Source: Pantoea cypripedii (lineage in GTDB: Bacteria > Pseudomonadota > Gammaproteobacteria > Enterobacterales > Enterobacteriaceae). From it: DNA of 64,000 nucleotides. The translations under genes and the position numbers were made by a program. The stretch spans positions 877,604-941,603 of the forward strand of contig NZ_MLJI01000001.1 of assembly GCF_002095535.1 (NCBI RefSeq). Reading direction: 5' to 3'. The notes beneath the pieces were generated by a model. The model saw only the letters and a list, made by a program, of their open reading frames with translations, searched no databases and was not told the DNA's origin. Of this stretch, positions 31,642-40,813 are shown one piece after another (position 1 is the stretch's first letter; each line of letters opens with the position of its first letter).

Positions 31642-33360
31642 TTACTTGTTCAGGGCTTTTGCCAGGAAATCGACGATTTCGCTGTGCTTAATCATCTCTT
31701 TCTCACTGGCTGAGCGCGCTTTGTACTCGATCTCTGCGTTATCGAGGTTGCGGTCGCCAATGACGATGGTGTGTGGCACACCAATCAGTTCCATATCGGC
31801 AAACATCACGCCCGGACGCTCTTTACGATCATCCAGAATCACGTCGATGCCTTTAGCACGCAGCGTGTTGTACAGCTCTTCCGCCACTTCTTTCACACGG
31901 AAAGATTTGTGCATATTCATCGGCAGAATCGCGACTTCAAACGGTGCCAGCGCGGCTGGCCAGATGATGCCACGATCATCATGATTCTGCTCAATGGCGG
32001 CTGCAACAACGCGGGTAATACCGATACCGTAGCAACCCATGGTCATGACCTGATTACGGCCATCTTCGCCCTGGACTGCGGCTTTCAGTGCGTCTGAGTA
32101 TTTGGTGCCCAGCTGGAAAATGTGGCCGACTTCGATACCACGCTTAATCAGCAGTGTACCTTTACCGTCCGGGCTCGGGTCGCCAGCAACGACGTTACGG
32201 ATATCTTCCACGCGCGGTTCTGGCAGATCACGTCCCCAGTTAATACCGGCGAGGTGTTTACCATCGATGTTGGCACCTGCGCAGAAATCGCTGGTTTTCG
32301 CTACGGTGCGATCCGCGATGACCGGCATGGTCAAACCTACCGGGCCGAGGGAGCCTGGGCCTGCGCCCAGCACCGCACGGATTTCGGCTTCAGTTGCCAT
32401 TTCCAGCGGAGCAGCAACGATATCCAGCTTCTCGGCTTTCACTTCGTTCAACTGATGGTCGCCACGCAGCAACAGGGCAACCAGCGCATGGCCGCTCTCT
32501 GCGGTGCCTTTCACGAACAGCGTTTTAACGGTTTTCTCAATCGGCAACTGATGTTGCTCAACCAGTTCGGCGATGGTCTTGGCGTTCGGCGTGTCGAACT
32601 GCACCATCTCCTGCGTCGGCTGCGGACGTTCACCGGCTGGTGCCAGCGCTTCAGCTTTCTCAATGTTGGCCGCGTAATCAGATTCGCTGGAGAAGATCAC
32701 ATCATCTTCACCGCTCTGCGCCAGTACCTGGAACTCATGCGAAGCGCTACCGCCAATCGAACCGGTATCGGCCTGCACAGCACGGAAATCCAGCCCCATA
32801 CGGCTGAAGCTCTGGCTGTAGGCGCGATACATTGCGTCATAGGTTTCCTGCAACGATTCCTGAGAAACGTGGAACGAGTAAGCATCTTTCATGATGAACT
32901 CGCGCGAACGCATCACACCGAAGCGCGGACGGACTTCGTCACGGAATTTGGTCTGGATCTGATACAGGTTGAGTGGCAGCTGTTTGTAGGAGCTTAACTC
33001 GTTGCGAATCAGGTCAGTAACGACTTCTTCATGCGTCGGACCCAGCACGAACGGACGATCGTGACGGTCTTTAATACGCAGCAGTTCGGGGCCATATTGC
33101 TCCCAACGGCCACTCTCTTCCCACAGATCGGCTGGCTGAACCACTGGCATGGAGATCTCAATCGCGCCAGCGTTGTTCATCTCTTCACGCACGATGTTTT
33201 CAACTTTTCTCAGTACGCGGATGCCGGTCGGTAACCAGGTGTAGAGTCCTGAAGCCAGTTTGCGGATCATCCCGGCGCGCAGCATCAGCTGGTGGCTGAT
33301 CACTTCCGCATCGGAGGGCGTCTCCTTCAGAGTGGAGAGCAAATATTGAGTAGTACGCAT
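31642..33360 (-). CDS. proS: prolyl-tRNA synthetase, bacterial type
   Basis: Class II synthetase charging tRNA-Pro. The 572 residues show motif 2 ([25 protein letters not shown]) and motif 3 ([20 protein letters not shown]) flanking an INS editing domain (about 224-405, with VKTLFVKG and [12 protein letters not shown]) that hydrolyses mischarged Ala-tRNA-Pro; an anticodon-binding domain closes the protein. Same length as E. coli ProS. Confidence 0.97.
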   Translation of the reverse strand: MRTTQYLLSTLKETPSDAEVISHQLMLRAGMIRKLASGLYTWLPTGIRVLRKVENIVREEMNNAGAIEISMPVVQPADLWEESGRWEQYGPELLRIKDRHDRPFVLGPTHEEVVTDLIRNELSSYKQLPLNLYQIQTKFRDEVRPRFGVMRSREFIMKDAYSFHVSQESLQETYDAMYRAYSQSFSRMGLDFRAVQADTGSIGGSASHEFQVLAQSGEDDVIFSSESDYAANIEKAEALAPAGERPQPTQEMVQFDTPNAKTIAELVEQHQLPIEKTVKTLFVKGTAESGHALVALLLRGDHQLNEVKAEKLDIVAAPLEMATEAEIRAVLGAGPGSLGPVGLTMPVIADRTVAKTSDFCAGANIDGKHLAGINWGRDLPEPRVEDIRNVVAGDPSPDGKGTLLIKRGIEVGHIFQLGTKYSDALKAAVQGEDGRNQVMTMGCYGIGITRVVAAAIEQNHDDRGIIWPAALAPFEVAILPMNMHKSFRVKEVAEELYNTLRAKGIDVILDDRKERPGVMFADMELIGVPHTIVIGDRNLDNAEIEYKARSASEKEMIKHSEIVDFLAKALNK

Positions 33361-33451
33361 TGATTACGATTCCAGTTATACGGAAGGTCACTGACAAAAA
33401 ATTTTGCTGGCGGCTAGTGTACCAGCGAGATCAGCCACTCAAAAGCGGGTT

Positions 33452-34159
33452 TTAGCGCGGATCGATCGCGACCACCTCTGTACCTGCCTCATCAATCCGC
33501 CAGCGCACATTAAAATCGAGCAGCCATGCGGCATATTCACGGCCGGCTTCCTCTCCTTTGCGATACGCCGGACGGGGATCCTGCGCCAGCACATCGCTGA
33601 TAAAACGCGTCAAATGAGGATGTTGCTGCTGGTGCTGCTGAAGTTGCGCCAGGGCCAGAGGAGAGAAGCGCACCGGCATTGAGGCTTCAGGCGCGGCCTG
33701 CGCGAATCCAGCGCGTGCATCAGGCAATGCCTCGGCAAACGGCAAATAGGGTTTGATATCGACAACCGGCGTACCATCCACTAAATCGAGGCTGCCAAGT
33801 TGTAAAATGACCTGCTGCTTCTCACAGCGAATACCTTTGAGTTCAACCAGCGACATGCCGATAGGGTTCGGACGAAAGGTTGAACGTGTGGCAAATACTC
33901 CCATGCGCGTATTACCGCCCAGGCGTGGCGGACGCACGGTGGGACGCCAGCCGCCTTCCATCGTCTGATGAAAGATAAACAGCACCCATAAATGGCTGAA
34001 TGCTTCCAGGCCACGTACCGCTTCAGGCTGATTATAAGGCGGCAGCAGATGTAGCTCACCACCGCCATCCTGCACCAGACCGGGCTGGCGCGGGACGGCA
34101 AATTTCTCTTTCCACGGTGAGCGGATCACACCGATTTGCGCAAAGGCAAACTCACTCAT
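33452..34159 (-). CDS. trmO: tRNA (m6t6A37) methyltransferase TrmO
   Basis: SAM-dependent N6-methylation of t6A37 in tRNA-Thr(GGU). The 235 residues match E. coli TsaA/YaeB: IGVIRSPWKEKFAVPRQPGL, LEAFSHLWVLFIFH, RMGVFATRSTFRPNPIGMS, and DIKPYLPF. The gene overlaps rcsF by 4 nt (ATGA). Confidence 0.94.
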   Translation of the reverse strand: MSEFAFAQIGVIRSPWKEKFAVPRQPGLVQDGGGELHLLPPYNQPEAVRGLEAFSHLWVLFIFHQTMEGGWRPTVRPPRLGGNTRMGVFATRSTFRPNPIGMSLVELKGIRCEKQQVILQLGSLDLVDGTPVVDIKPYLPFAEALPDARAGFAQAAPEASMPVRFSPLALAQLQQHQQQHPHLTRFISDVLAQDPRPAYRKGEEAGREYAAWLLDFNVRWRIDEAGTEVVAIDPR

Positions 34160-34557
34160 TGATTAGCGACTTTCAGTGCAGAACCCTGACAGATGGCCTG
34201 ACGATAGCAACCTGGGGTGGTGGAGACGATTTCGCATTTGTGCAGCAGCACGGCGTTCGCTTTCATTCCTGCGGCTCGCTGTTGCAGGCGTTTACGGGCG
34301 GTATTGATATTTGGTGGTGAATCCTGGTTGCTGCTCTGGCAATCATCGTCGGAGACTTCGCCCAAATCGCGGAACGGTTTGCTGACCAGGTCGGTCGCAT
34401 CAGTGTAGATCTTCACCGGGGCCGGGCGCGGAGCAGGTTTGCGTTCCGGCTCGCTGGATTGCTGCTGCGGGCGCGATGAAGCACTGCTTATCGGGTGATA
34501 TTCACGCACACACCCGGTTAGCATCAATGCTAACAAGCAGAGCGGTAAAAAACGCAT
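34156..34557 (-). CDS. rcsF: outer-membrane stress-sensor lipoprotein RcsF
   Basis: Signals envelope and LPS damage to the Rcs phosphorelay by relieving IgaA inhibition. The 133-residue precursor has a lipobox LTGC (Cys16), a Pro-rich disordered linker (about 25-50: EPERKPAPRPAPVK) and a C-terminal domain with four cysteines (DDDC, HKC, PGC, AIC) that form two non-consecutive disulfides in E. coli. It is upstream of trmO and 129 nt downstream of metQ, as in E. coli. Confidence 0.94.
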   Translation of the reverse strand: MRFLPLCLLALMLTGCVREYHPISSASSRPQQQSSEPERKPAPRPAPVKIYTDATDLVSKPFRDLGEVSDDDCQSSNQDSPPNINTARKRLQQRAAGMKANAVLLHKCEIVSTTPGCYRQAICQGSALKVANQ

Positions 34558-34637
34558 GGCAACATCCTCATGTTTTTAAAAGTGGCGTTATTGAAACAAG
34601 GACAACGGTAAATAACAAGTCAGGTGCCACAACCGGC

Positions 34638-34663
34638 AAAAGAAAGGGCGGCCGAAGCCGCCC
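34638..34663 (-). terminator. Rho-independent terminator of metNIQ
   Basis: Stem GGGCGGC / GCCGCCC with a UUCG-type tetraloop, followed on the minus strand by TTTCTTTT; 24 nt past the metQ stop. Confidence 0.85.
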
Positions 34664-34686
34664 TGCAAGGCATGAAGGGGGAGGGA

Positions 34687-35502
34687 TTACCAACCCTTCA
34701 CAGCACCGCCATTGAAGATTTTGTTCGCTGCTTCAGCAACTTCGTCAGACTGGTAAGCCTCGACAAATTTTTTCACGTTTTCAGCGTCTTTATTATCTTC
34801 ACGGCTAACGATCAGGTTCACGTACGGTGAATCTTTATCTTCAACGAAGATGCCGTCTTTAGCCGGAGTCAGGCCAATCTGGCTGGCGTAGGTGGTGTTG
34901 ATCACCGCCAGCGCAATCTGCTGATCGTCCAGTGAACGAGGTAACTGCGGCGCTTCCAGCTCAACAATCTTCAGGTTTTTCGGGTTTTCGGTGATATCCA
35001 GCGAGGTTGGCAGCAGACCAACACCGTCTTTCAGTTTGATCAGGCCCACTTTCTGCAGCAGCAGCAGTGAACGGCCGAGGTTAGTCGGGTCATTCGGAAT
35101 GGCAATCTGTGCACCGTTCTGCAGTTCATCCAGCGATTTGATCTTTTTGGAGTAACCGGCAATCGGGTAAACGAAGGTGTTGCCAACCGGTACCAGTTTA
35201 TAACCGCGATCTTTGATCTGCTGATCCAGATACGGTTTGTGCTGGAAGGCGTTAACGTCAATATCACCTTTGCTCAACGCTTCGTTCGGCAGAACGTAAT
35301 CGTTGAAAGTGACCAGCTCAACATCAAGACCATATTTCTCTTTGGCGACTTTCTGGGCTGTCTCAGCAACCTGCTGCTCAGCACCGACGATCACACCCAC
35401 TTTAATGTGGTTTGGATCTTTTGCTTTCTGATCGCATCCTGCCAGCGCAATCACGCCAATCAGAGCGCCCACAGCGGCAATCTTTTTAAATGTAAAAGAC
35501 AT
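34687..35502 (-). CDS. metQ: methionine ABC transporter substrate-binding lipoprotein
   Basis: Binds D- and L-methionine in the periplasm for import by MetNI. The 271 residues include a lipobox IALAGC (Cys23) and the NlpA-family core (VGVIVGAEQQVAETAQKVA; FNDYVLPNEALSKGDIDVNAFQH; AIPNDPTNLGRSLLLLQ). Third gene of the metNIQ operon, 36 nt after metI. Confidence 0.96.
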   Translation of the reverse strand: MSFTFKKIAAVGALIGVIALAGCDQKAKDPNHIKVGVIVGAEQQVAETAQKVAKEKYGLDVELVTFNDYVLPNEALSKGDIDVNAFQHKPYLDQQIKDRGYKLVPVGNTFVYPIAGYSKKIKSLDELQNGAQIAIPNDPTNLGRSLLLLQKVGLIKLKDGVGLLPTSLDITENPKNLKIVELEAPQLPRSLDDQQIALAVINTTYASQIGLTPAKDGIFVEDKDSPYVNLIVSREDNKDAENVKKFVEAYQSDEVAEAANKIFNGGAVKGW

Positions 35503-35538
35503 ATCCTTTCCTTAATAGAGAATATTGATATTGCTTGC

Positions 35539-36192
35539 TTACTTATGGGACACGGCACGTACGATGCGGTCGCCACAGAATTGGATTAAATAAACCAGCA
35601 CAACCAGCAGTACCAGCACGGTATTCATCACGGTAGCGTTATAGCCGATGTAACCATACTGATAGCCAATCTGGCCCAGGCCGCCAGCCCCCACGGCTCC
35701 ACCCATAGCGGAGTAACCGACCAGCGTAATCAGGGTAATTGTAGCGGCATTCACCAGTCCCGGCAGGGCTTCTGGCAACAGGACTTTACGGACGATCTGC
35801 AAGGGTGTGGCACCCATCGCGCGTGATGCTTCGATTAAACCCGTAGGCAGCTCCAGCAGGGCGTTTTCGACCATGCGGGCGATAAACGGAGCCGCACCGA
35901 CGGTAAGCGGAACGATAGCCGCCTGCAGACCAATTGAGGTGCCGACAATCGCGCGGGTAAACGGAATCATCCATACCAGCAGAATAATGAACGGAATCGA
36001 ACGGAAGATATTCACCAGCGCAGAAAGTACGCGATACAGCGCTCCGTTCGCCAGAATCTGCCCCGGACGCGTGACGTACAGCAGAACACCAACCGGCAGA
36101 CCGAGCACAAAACCAAAAAAGCCGGAGACGAAGGTCATCATCAGCGTTTCCCAAATGCCACGTCCCAGTAGCCACATCATCGCTTCAGACAT
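35539..36192 (-). CDS. metI: methionine ABC transporter permease
   Basis: Inner-membrane subunit with five predicted transmembrane segments. The EAA loop interacting with MetN reads [25 protein letters not shown]. 217 residues, as in E. coli. The start overlaps metN by 8 nt. Confidence 0.96.
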   Translation of the reverse strand: MSEAMMWLLGRGIWETLMMTFVSGFFGFVLGLPVGVLLYVTRPGQILANGALYRVLSALVNIFRSIPFIILLVWMIPFTRAIVGTSIGLQAAIVPLTVGAAPFIARMVENALLELPTGLIEASRAMGATPLQIVRKVLLPEALPGLVNAATITLITLVGYSAMGGAVGAGGLGQIGYQYGYIGYNATVMNTVLVLLVVLVYLIQFCGDRIVRAVSHK

Positions 36193-37216
36193 AACCCAGT
36201 ACCTCTACTTTCACGTGGTTCTCTTTCAGCCAGATAATCGCGGCTTTGGTATCTTCTTCACTACCGTCCATTTCGGCCAGCATAATGCCGAACTTCACGC
36301 CACCGGCGTAATCCATCTGCGCACTAATAATATTGTTGTTAACGTTGAAGCGGCGTGCCGCTTCCGACAGCAGTGGGGCATCGACCGACTTGCCGGTAAA
36401 TTCCAGACGTAATAAAGGTACGCTTCCCGCTACAGGCTGTGCGGACATACGTTGCTGGTAGTCGTCAGGAATATCGAGATGCAGCGTTGACTGAATAAAT
36501 TGCTGTGCCAGCGGTGTTTTCGGATGAGAGAACACTTCACTTACGCTGTCTTTCTCGATCAATTCACCATTGCTGATGACGGCAACCTGATCACAGATGC
36601 GTTTCACAACATCCATCTCATGAGTGATCAAGAGAATGGTCAGACCGAGACGACGGTTAATATCCTTCAACAGTTCCAGGATGGAACGTGTCGTCGCGGG
36701 ATCCAGTGCGCTGGTGGCTTCGTCGCACAGCAGTACCTTGGGATTGCTTGCCAGTGCGCGGGCAATCGCCACACGTTGCTTCTGGCCGCCGGACAGATTG
36801 GCTGGCCAGGCGTCATGCTTATCCGCCAGTCCCACCAGTTCCAGCAATTCGCTGACGCGTTTCTTAATCTGTTCACGGGAAAGATTACCCAGCTCCAGCG
36901 GCAAAGCGACATTGCCGGAGACGGTGCGCGAGTTCATCAGATTAAAATGCTGGAAGATCATGCCAATCTGGCGGCGAGCCAGCGTCAGTTGACCACCTGA
37001 GAGCGAGGTCAGATCCTGACCACCGACGACCACACGGCCTGAAGTGGGGCGCTCCAGCAGATTGACGCAGCGAATGAGTGTACTTTTACCGGCACCGGAT
37101 GAACCGATGACGCCATAAATCTGTCCGGCAGGCACATGCAGGCTGACGTTTGACAACGCCTGAATAGTGCGTGAACCTTGCTGGAACACTTTGCTAATAT
37201 TTTCTAGTTTAATCAT
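36185..37216 (-). CDS. metN: methionine ABC transporter ATPase
   Basis: Energises methionine uptake. The 343 residues have Walker [10 protein letters not shown] (38-46), signature LSGGQKQR, Walker B VLLCDEAT, and a C-terminal NIL/ACT domain (from about 265) through which internal methionine shuts the transporter. First gene of metNIQ, divergent from gmhB. Confidence 0.97.
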   Translation of the reverse strand: MIKLENISKVFQQGSRTIQALSNVSLHVPAGQIYGVIGSSGAGKSTLIRCVNLLERPTSGRVVVGGQDLTSLSGGQLTLARRQIGMIFQHFNLMNSRTVSGNVALPLELGNLSREQIKKRVSELLELVGLADKHDAWPANLSGGQKQRVAIARALASNPKVLLCDEATSALDPATTRSILELLKDINRRLGLTILLITHEMDVVKRICDQVAVISNGELIEKDSVSEVFSHPKTPLAQQFIQSTLHLDIPDDYQQRMSAQPVAGSVPLLRLEFTGKSVDAPLLSEAARRFNVNNNIISAQMDYAGGVKFGIMLAEMDGSEEDTKAAIIWLKENHVKVEVLGYV

Positions 37217-37299
37217 TAGGTTAATTATTATCGTGTTGCGTTATCCGTGGTGTTTCGGTTTTCATCGGTCTGAACCATATGAAATCTGGATGGATGTTA

Positions 37300-37315
37300 A
37301 GGCATCCAGACGGCT
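37300..37315. promoter_or_regulatory. putative MetJ box pair for metNIQ
   Basis: Two adjacent 8-mers, AGGCATCC and AGACGGCT, in the metN-gmhB gap; the second matches the met-box consensus AGACGTCT at 7 of 8 positions, the first at 5. Tandem 8-bp met boxes are how MetJ with SAM represses met genes, and E. coli metNIQ is a known target. The assignment rests on motif and location only. Confidence 0.5.
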
Positions 37316-37404
37316 AAATCAATGAAAGTCATTCAATCTGCCATTCTCTCATTATGCGCAATCATGCCATACTGAGCGGCAATTTTTGCAGCAGGAGTTT
37401 CTAC

Positions 37405-37965
37405 GTGGCGAACAAAGTCCCGGCTATTTTTCTTGATCGTGATGGCACATTGAATGTCGATCACGGCTATGTTCATGAGATCGATAATTTTCAGTTTATT
37501 GAAGGCACCATCGAGGCGCTGCAGGCGCTGAAAAAAATGGGCTTTGCACTGGTACTAGTGACCAATCAGTCGGGCATTGCGCGCGGCATGTTTACGGAAG
37601 ACCAGTTTATGCAGCTGACCGAGTGGATGGACTGGTCGCTGGCTGACCGTGATGTTGATCTCGACGGTATCTATTTTTGTCCGCATCTGCCGGATGCAAC
37701 AGTAGAAGCTTATCGTCAGCAATGTGATTGCCGTAAACCACAACCTGGCATGCTGCTTTCGGCGCAGGAACATTTGCATATTGATATGGCCGCTTCTTAT
37801 ATGGTTGGCGATAAACTGGAAGATATGCAGGCTGCGCAGGCGGCAGGTGTGGGCACTAAAGTGTTGGTACGCACAGGCAAACCGGTGACGGCGGAAGGCG
37901 AAGCGGCGGCGGATTGGGTAATTGATAGCTTGGCGGACCTGCCAGCTCGCATTAAAAAGGGCTAA
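37405..37965 (+). CDS. gmhB: D-glycero-beta-D-manno-heptose-1,7-bisphosphate 7-phosphatase
   Basis: HAD phosphatase in ADP-heptose synthesis for the LPS core. The 186 residues have motif [10 protein letters not shown] with nucleophile D11 and D13, motif II VTNQSG, a zinc clip (CPHLP ... CDC) and [15 protein letters not shown]. The GTG at 37405, preceded by GCAGGAG, matches the E. coli start; an ATG 17 codons upstream is less likely. Confidence 0.95.
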   Translation: MANKVPAIFLDRDGTLNVDHGYVHEIDNFQFIEGTIEALQALKKMGFALVLVTNQSGIARGMFTEDQFMQLTEWMDWSLADRDVDLDGIYFCPHLPDATVEAYRQQCDCRKPQPGMLLSAQEHLHIDMAASYMVGDKLEDMQAAQAAGVGTKVLVRTGKPVTAEGEAAADWVIDSLADLPARIKKG

Positions 37966-38020
37966 AAACGGGCCTTTTGCACAAATTTCAGCCGAACAGT
38001 AAAAAAGTTGAAATTTGCGC

Positions 38021-38048
38021 TTGCGCTTCGTCAGAGTCTCCCTATAAT
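38021..38048 (+). promoter_or_regulatory. rRNA operon promoter P1
   Basis: -35 TTGCGC, 16-bp spacer, -10 TATAAT, then GCGCCTCCACTGACACGG, nearly the sequence of E. coli rrn P1 discriminator and start region. The A/T-rich stretch just upstream could serve as an UP element. GC-rich discriminator fits ppGpp/DksA control. Confidence 0.85.
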
Positions 38049-38140
38049 GCGCCTCCACTGACACGGCAAAGCGGCAACGCAGAGGGTCAGTGAGGGACGA
38101 AGTGATTCATCCCGCCGGAGAAAATCGCTGAAAAAAGTGA

Positions 38141-38168
38141 TTGACTCTGAAGGAGGAAAGCGTAATAT
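38141..38168 (+). promoter_or_regulatory. rRNA operon promoter P2
   Basis: -35 TTGACT, 16-bp spacer, -10 TAATAT, about 100 nt after P1, the usual tandem rrn arrangement. Confidence 0.7.
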
Positions 38169-38207
38169 ACGCCACCTCGCGACAGACGGCTAACCCGCTG
38201 CTCGCAC

Positions 38208-38219
38208 TGCTCTTTAACA
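38208..38219 (+). promoter_or_regulatory. rrn boxA antitermination site
   Basis: TGCTCTTTAACA, identical to the E. coli rrn boxA that recruits NusB-S10 and SuhB; it is followed by the conserved leader segment ending just before 16S. Confidence 0.9.
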
Positions 38220-38346
38220 ATTTATCAGACAATCTGTGTGGGCACTCGCAGGATTGATATCAAAAGTCTGCGGACTTAAAAAATATCAAGTCTCAAGAGT
38301 GAACACGTAATTCATTACGAAGTTTAATTCTTTGAGCATCAAACTT

Positions 38347-38419
38347 AAATTGAAGAGTTTGATCATGGCTCAGATTGAACGCTGGCGGCAGGCCTAACAC
38401 ATGCAAGTCGAACGGTAGC
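38347..38419 (+). rRNA. 16S rRNA, 5' fragment only (about 73 nt)
   Basis: Starts AAATTGAAGAGTTTGATC, the 5' end of mature enterobacterial 16S, and runs through ACGCTGGCGGCAGGCCTAACACATGCAAGTCGAACGGTAGC (positions 38378-38419). Similarity then stops abruptly at CTAGCTAGCTAG. The remaining about 1.47 kb of 16S, the ITS with its tRNAs and the whole 23S gene are absent. The operon normally lies between gmhB and dkgB (rrnH in E. coli), so this is the collapsed remnant of a full operon, most probably through assembly. Confidence 0.92.
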
Positions 38420-38431
38420 CTAGCTAGCTAG
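38420..38431. other. CTAGCTAGCTAG junction, probable artificial six-frame-stop linker
   Basis: A perfect 12-nt self-complementary sequence with TAG in all three frames on both strands, placed exactly where 16S similarity ends. It fits a synthetic spacer used to join contigs across an unresolved repeat. A natural origin is possible but would be a coincidence. Confidence 0.7.
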
Positions 38432-38433
38432 AC

Positions 38434-38524
38434 GCTGAGGCAAGGCGGCAAGCGCAGTAAATGAAGGAGCATACATAAGTATGTGACTGAGTTTACAAGA
38501 GCGGCCAACGCAGCATCAGTGAAA
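38434..38524. repeat. ERIC-like palindromic repeat in the 23S-5S spacer region
   Basis: Core GGAGCATAC ATAA GTATGTGACT with flanks GGCAAGGCGGCAAGCGCAG and GCGGCCAACGCAG resembles the ERIC element at 2442-2564, but the outer arms differ (GACGCTGA / TCAGTG). It lies just before the 5S gene, so it is probably either part of the natural 23S-5S spacer or sequence pulled in at the collapse junction. Confidence 0.55.
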
Positions 38525-38550
38525 AATATTCGTTTCTGGCACAAAGAATT

Positions 38551-38670
38551 TGCCTGGCGGCTGTAGCGCGGTGGTCCCACCTGACCCCATGCCGAACTCA
38601 GAAGTGAAACGCCGTAGCGCCGATGGTAGTGTGGGGTCTCCCCATGCGAGAGTAGGGAACTGCCAGGCAT
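38551..38670 (+). rRNA. 5S rRNA
   Basis: Complete 120-nt 5S gene from TGCCTGGCGGC to CTGCCAGGCAT; the 10-nt terminal stem pairs, and the CCCACCTGACCCCATGCCGAAC and AGTAGGGAACTGCC blocks are canonical (the longer one spans about 38574-38597). Confidence 0.97.
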
Positions 38671-38742
38671 CAATTTAAGGTATTTACCTGAAAAGGTAAC
38701 ACCGGTTATCAGCGAGACCCCGCTGGTAATGCAGTATTCGGT

Positions 38743-38819
38743 GGTGCGGTAGTTCAGTCGGTTAGAATACCGGCCTGTCACGCCGGGGGTCGCGGGTTCG
38801 AGTCCCGTCCGCACCGCCA
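38743..38819 (+). tRNA. tRNA-Asp (GTC), rRNA-operon copy
   Basis: 77 nt including encoded CCA. Acceptor stem GGTGCGG/CCGCACC, D arm with GTTCAGTCGGTTAGA, anticodon loop CTGTCAC giving GTC, T loop TTCGAGT. It is 72 nt after 5S, the position of aspU in E. coli rrnH. Confidence 0.97.
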
Positions 38820-38830
38820 CTCTCTTGATT

Positions 38831-38858
38831 AGCCCTGACTGAAAAGTCAGGGCTTTTT
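38831..38858 (+). terminator. Rho-independent terminator of the rRNA operon
   Basis: Ten-bp stem AGCCCTGACT / AGTCAGGGCT with loop GAAA, then TTTTC; 11 nt after the tRNA CCA. Confidence 0.92.
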
Positions 38859-38991
38859 CATTTCTGGCATATCAACATTGATTGTTGACTGAAACGCAAA
38901 ATTCCTCTGCTTATAAGCGGATTTTTCAGCAGCAATGATGCTGTCACAATATCCCTCATCGAAATATATTCCATTCACCGATGAGGAAATC

Positions 38992-39795
38992 ATGACAATC
39001 CCTGCTTTTGGTTTAGGTACTTTCCGTCTGCAAGACGACGTTGTTATTCATTCAGTTAAAACCGCACTTGAGCTGGGTTATCGTACTATCGATACCGCTC
39101 AGATCTATGAAAACGAAGCCGCAGTAGGCCAGGCAATTGCCGAAAGTGGCGTCGAGCGTGGTGAGCTGTTCGTGACGACTAAGATCTGGGTAGAAAACCT
39201 CTCTGCCGATAAACTGATTCCCAGCCTCAAAGATAGTCTGTTGAAATTGCGCACCGACTACGTCGATCTCACCCTGATCCACTGGCCATCCCCAGGAGCC
39301 GCCGTGTCAGTGAAAGAAAGTATGCAGGCATTAATGGCTGCCAAAGAAGCGGGTTTGACGCGCCAGATCGGTATTTCAAATTTCCCCATCGCGCTGATGA
39401 AAGAGGCAATCGAAGCCGTAGGTGTGGAAAATATCGCCACGAATCAGATCGAGCTGCATCCCTATTTGCAAAATGGGCAGGTAGTGGAGTTCGCTCGGGA
39501 GCAGGGCATTCACATTACCTCCTATATGACGCTGGCTTATGGTGAAGCGTTGAAAGACGAAGCAATTAAGGCGATTGCGCAAAAACATCAGGCCACTCCT
39601 GCGCAGGTTGTGCTGGCGTGGGCAATGCAGCTGGGATATGCGGTGATCCCATCATCGACCAAACGTGAGAACCTGGCGGGCAATCTGCATGCGCAGGATC
39701 TGACCCTGGATCGCGAAGATATGGATAAGATCCATGCTCTGGATCGAGCACAACGTCTGGTCAGCCCGGAAGGTCTGGCACCGTCCTGGGATTAA
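38992..39795 (+). CDS. dkgB: 2,5-diketo-D-gluconate reductase B / methylglyoxal reductase
   Basis: NADPH-dependent aldo-keto reductase of 267 residues, matching E. coli DkgB. Catalytic tetrad visible: Asp and Tyr in [13 protein letters not shown] (D39, Y44), Lys in TTKIWVEN (near 69) and His in LTLIHWPSP (near 102); NADPH-binding [10 protein letters not shown] near the end. The ATG at 38992 follows GAGGA; an in-frame ATG 19 codons earlier is not conserved. It reduces 2,5-diketogluconate to 2-keto-L-gulonate and detoxifies methylglyoxal. Confidence 0.94.
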   Translation: MTIPAFGLGTFRLQDDVVIHSVKTALELGYRTIDTAQIYENEAAVGQAIAESGVERGELFVTTKIWVENLSADKLIPSLKDSLLKLRTDYVDLTLIHWPSPGAAVSVKESMQALMAAKEAGLTRQIGISNFPIALMKEAIEAVGVENIATNQIELHPYLQNGQVVEFAREQGIHITSYMTLAYGEALKDEAIKAIAQKHQATPAQVVLAWAMQLGYAVIPSSTKRENLAGNLHAQDLTLDREDMDKIHALDRAQRLVSPEGLAPSWD

Positions 39796-39806
39796 GCGTG
39801 AAATGA

Positions 39807-40715
39807 TCAGTCCTGGCTACGCCAGGGCTGTTTCTGCACCCATTCGCTAAGAAAATCAATAAACGCCCGCACACGCTGGCTCACGCCAAGGTCACTGTAG
39901 TAAACCGCATTAAAGGGCATTTCTACTGGCAGGCGCTGCTGCGCCAGCAATTCCACCAGGGTCCCCTCAGCAATTTCTTTATCGACCATATAGTCCGATA
40001 AGCAGGCAATACCATTGTCATTCAGGCAAAGCTGTTTCAGCGTCTCTCCACTGTTTGACGACATACCCGGCTGGATATCATAAAGTTCGCCATTTTCCTG
40101 CGCTACCGGCCAGCGATTAAGGCGTAAGGTTTCAGCGAAGCCCAGACATTCATGATTAGCCAGATCAGCCACCGACGCAGGAACACCAAACTTCGCCAGA
40201 TAAGCAGGGGTGGCGACCAATTTACGGTAGCTGATAAACAGCAGACGAGCGCGCAGGGTGGAATCCGTCAGCGTTCCTGCCCGAATGGCAACGTCGACTT
40301 TTCTCTCAATAAGATTAATAAAGCTTTCTGAGGAGATGAGCGAGAGCGTGACATCTGGGTAACGTTCGCGAAAAGGCTTAATCATTGGCAGCAGCAGATG
40401 CAAAATCACCGGTGTTGCTGCATCAATACGCAGTAAACCCTGCGGCGCTTGCTGGCGTTCAATCAGCTCGTTTTCGGCTGTCGACATTTCCTGCATCAAT
40501 TTCTGTACGCGACGGAAATAATGTTCACCTTCATGAGTGAGTGCCAACTGGCGCGTAGTACGAGTCAATAATGCCACTCCCAGTTTGGTTTCAAGCTTTT
40601 TTACTGTGCGACTGACGGCAGAGTTGGCCATATTCAACTGCTCCGCAGCCCGGCTAAAGCTGCCACTTTCCACCACGGCGATGAATACCTTCACTTCGTC
40701 TGATGATGCTTTCAT
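39807..40715 (-). CDS. yafC: LysR-family transcriptional regulator YafC
   Basis: 302 residues: winged HTH at the N-terminus ([33 protein letters not shown], given as landmark residues 9-41) and a periplasmic-binding-protein-like effector domain ([22 protein letters not shown] onward). It follows E. coli YafC closely. It is transcribed divergently from the MFS gene across 98 nt and convergent with dkgB, so the exporter is its most likely target, as well as itself. Effector unknown. Confidence 0.9.
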   Translation of the reverse strand: MKASSDEVKVFIAVVESGSFSRAAEQLNMANSAVSRTVKKLETKLGVALLTRTTRQLALTHEGEHYFRRVQKLMQEMSTAENELIERQQAPQGLLRIDAATPVILHLLLPMIKPFRERYPDVTLSLISSESFINLIERKVDVAIRAGTLTDSTLRARLLFISYRKLVATPAYLAKFGVPASVADLANHECLGFAETLRLNRWPVAQENGELYDIQPGMSSNSGETLKQLCLNDNGIACLSDYMVDKEIAEGTLVELLAQQRLPVEMPFNAVYYSDLGVSQRVRAFIDFLSEWVQKQPWRSQD

Positions 40716-40813
40716 TATCTCTCCAAAAGCAAAAGTCTATTGTTACTTTGCACCTTTTTGTTATTAAAGCATAAGCAGATACTGACGCCTATCAAAACCA
40801 ATGGGAGTCAATC

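Noticed and set aside
38428..38820. Open frame on the minus strand across 5S rRNA and tRNA-Asp
   Set aside because: It begins with the peptide MAVRTGLEPATPGVTGR, the antisense reading of tRNA-Asp, and continues through 5S rRNA; a frequent spurious gene call.
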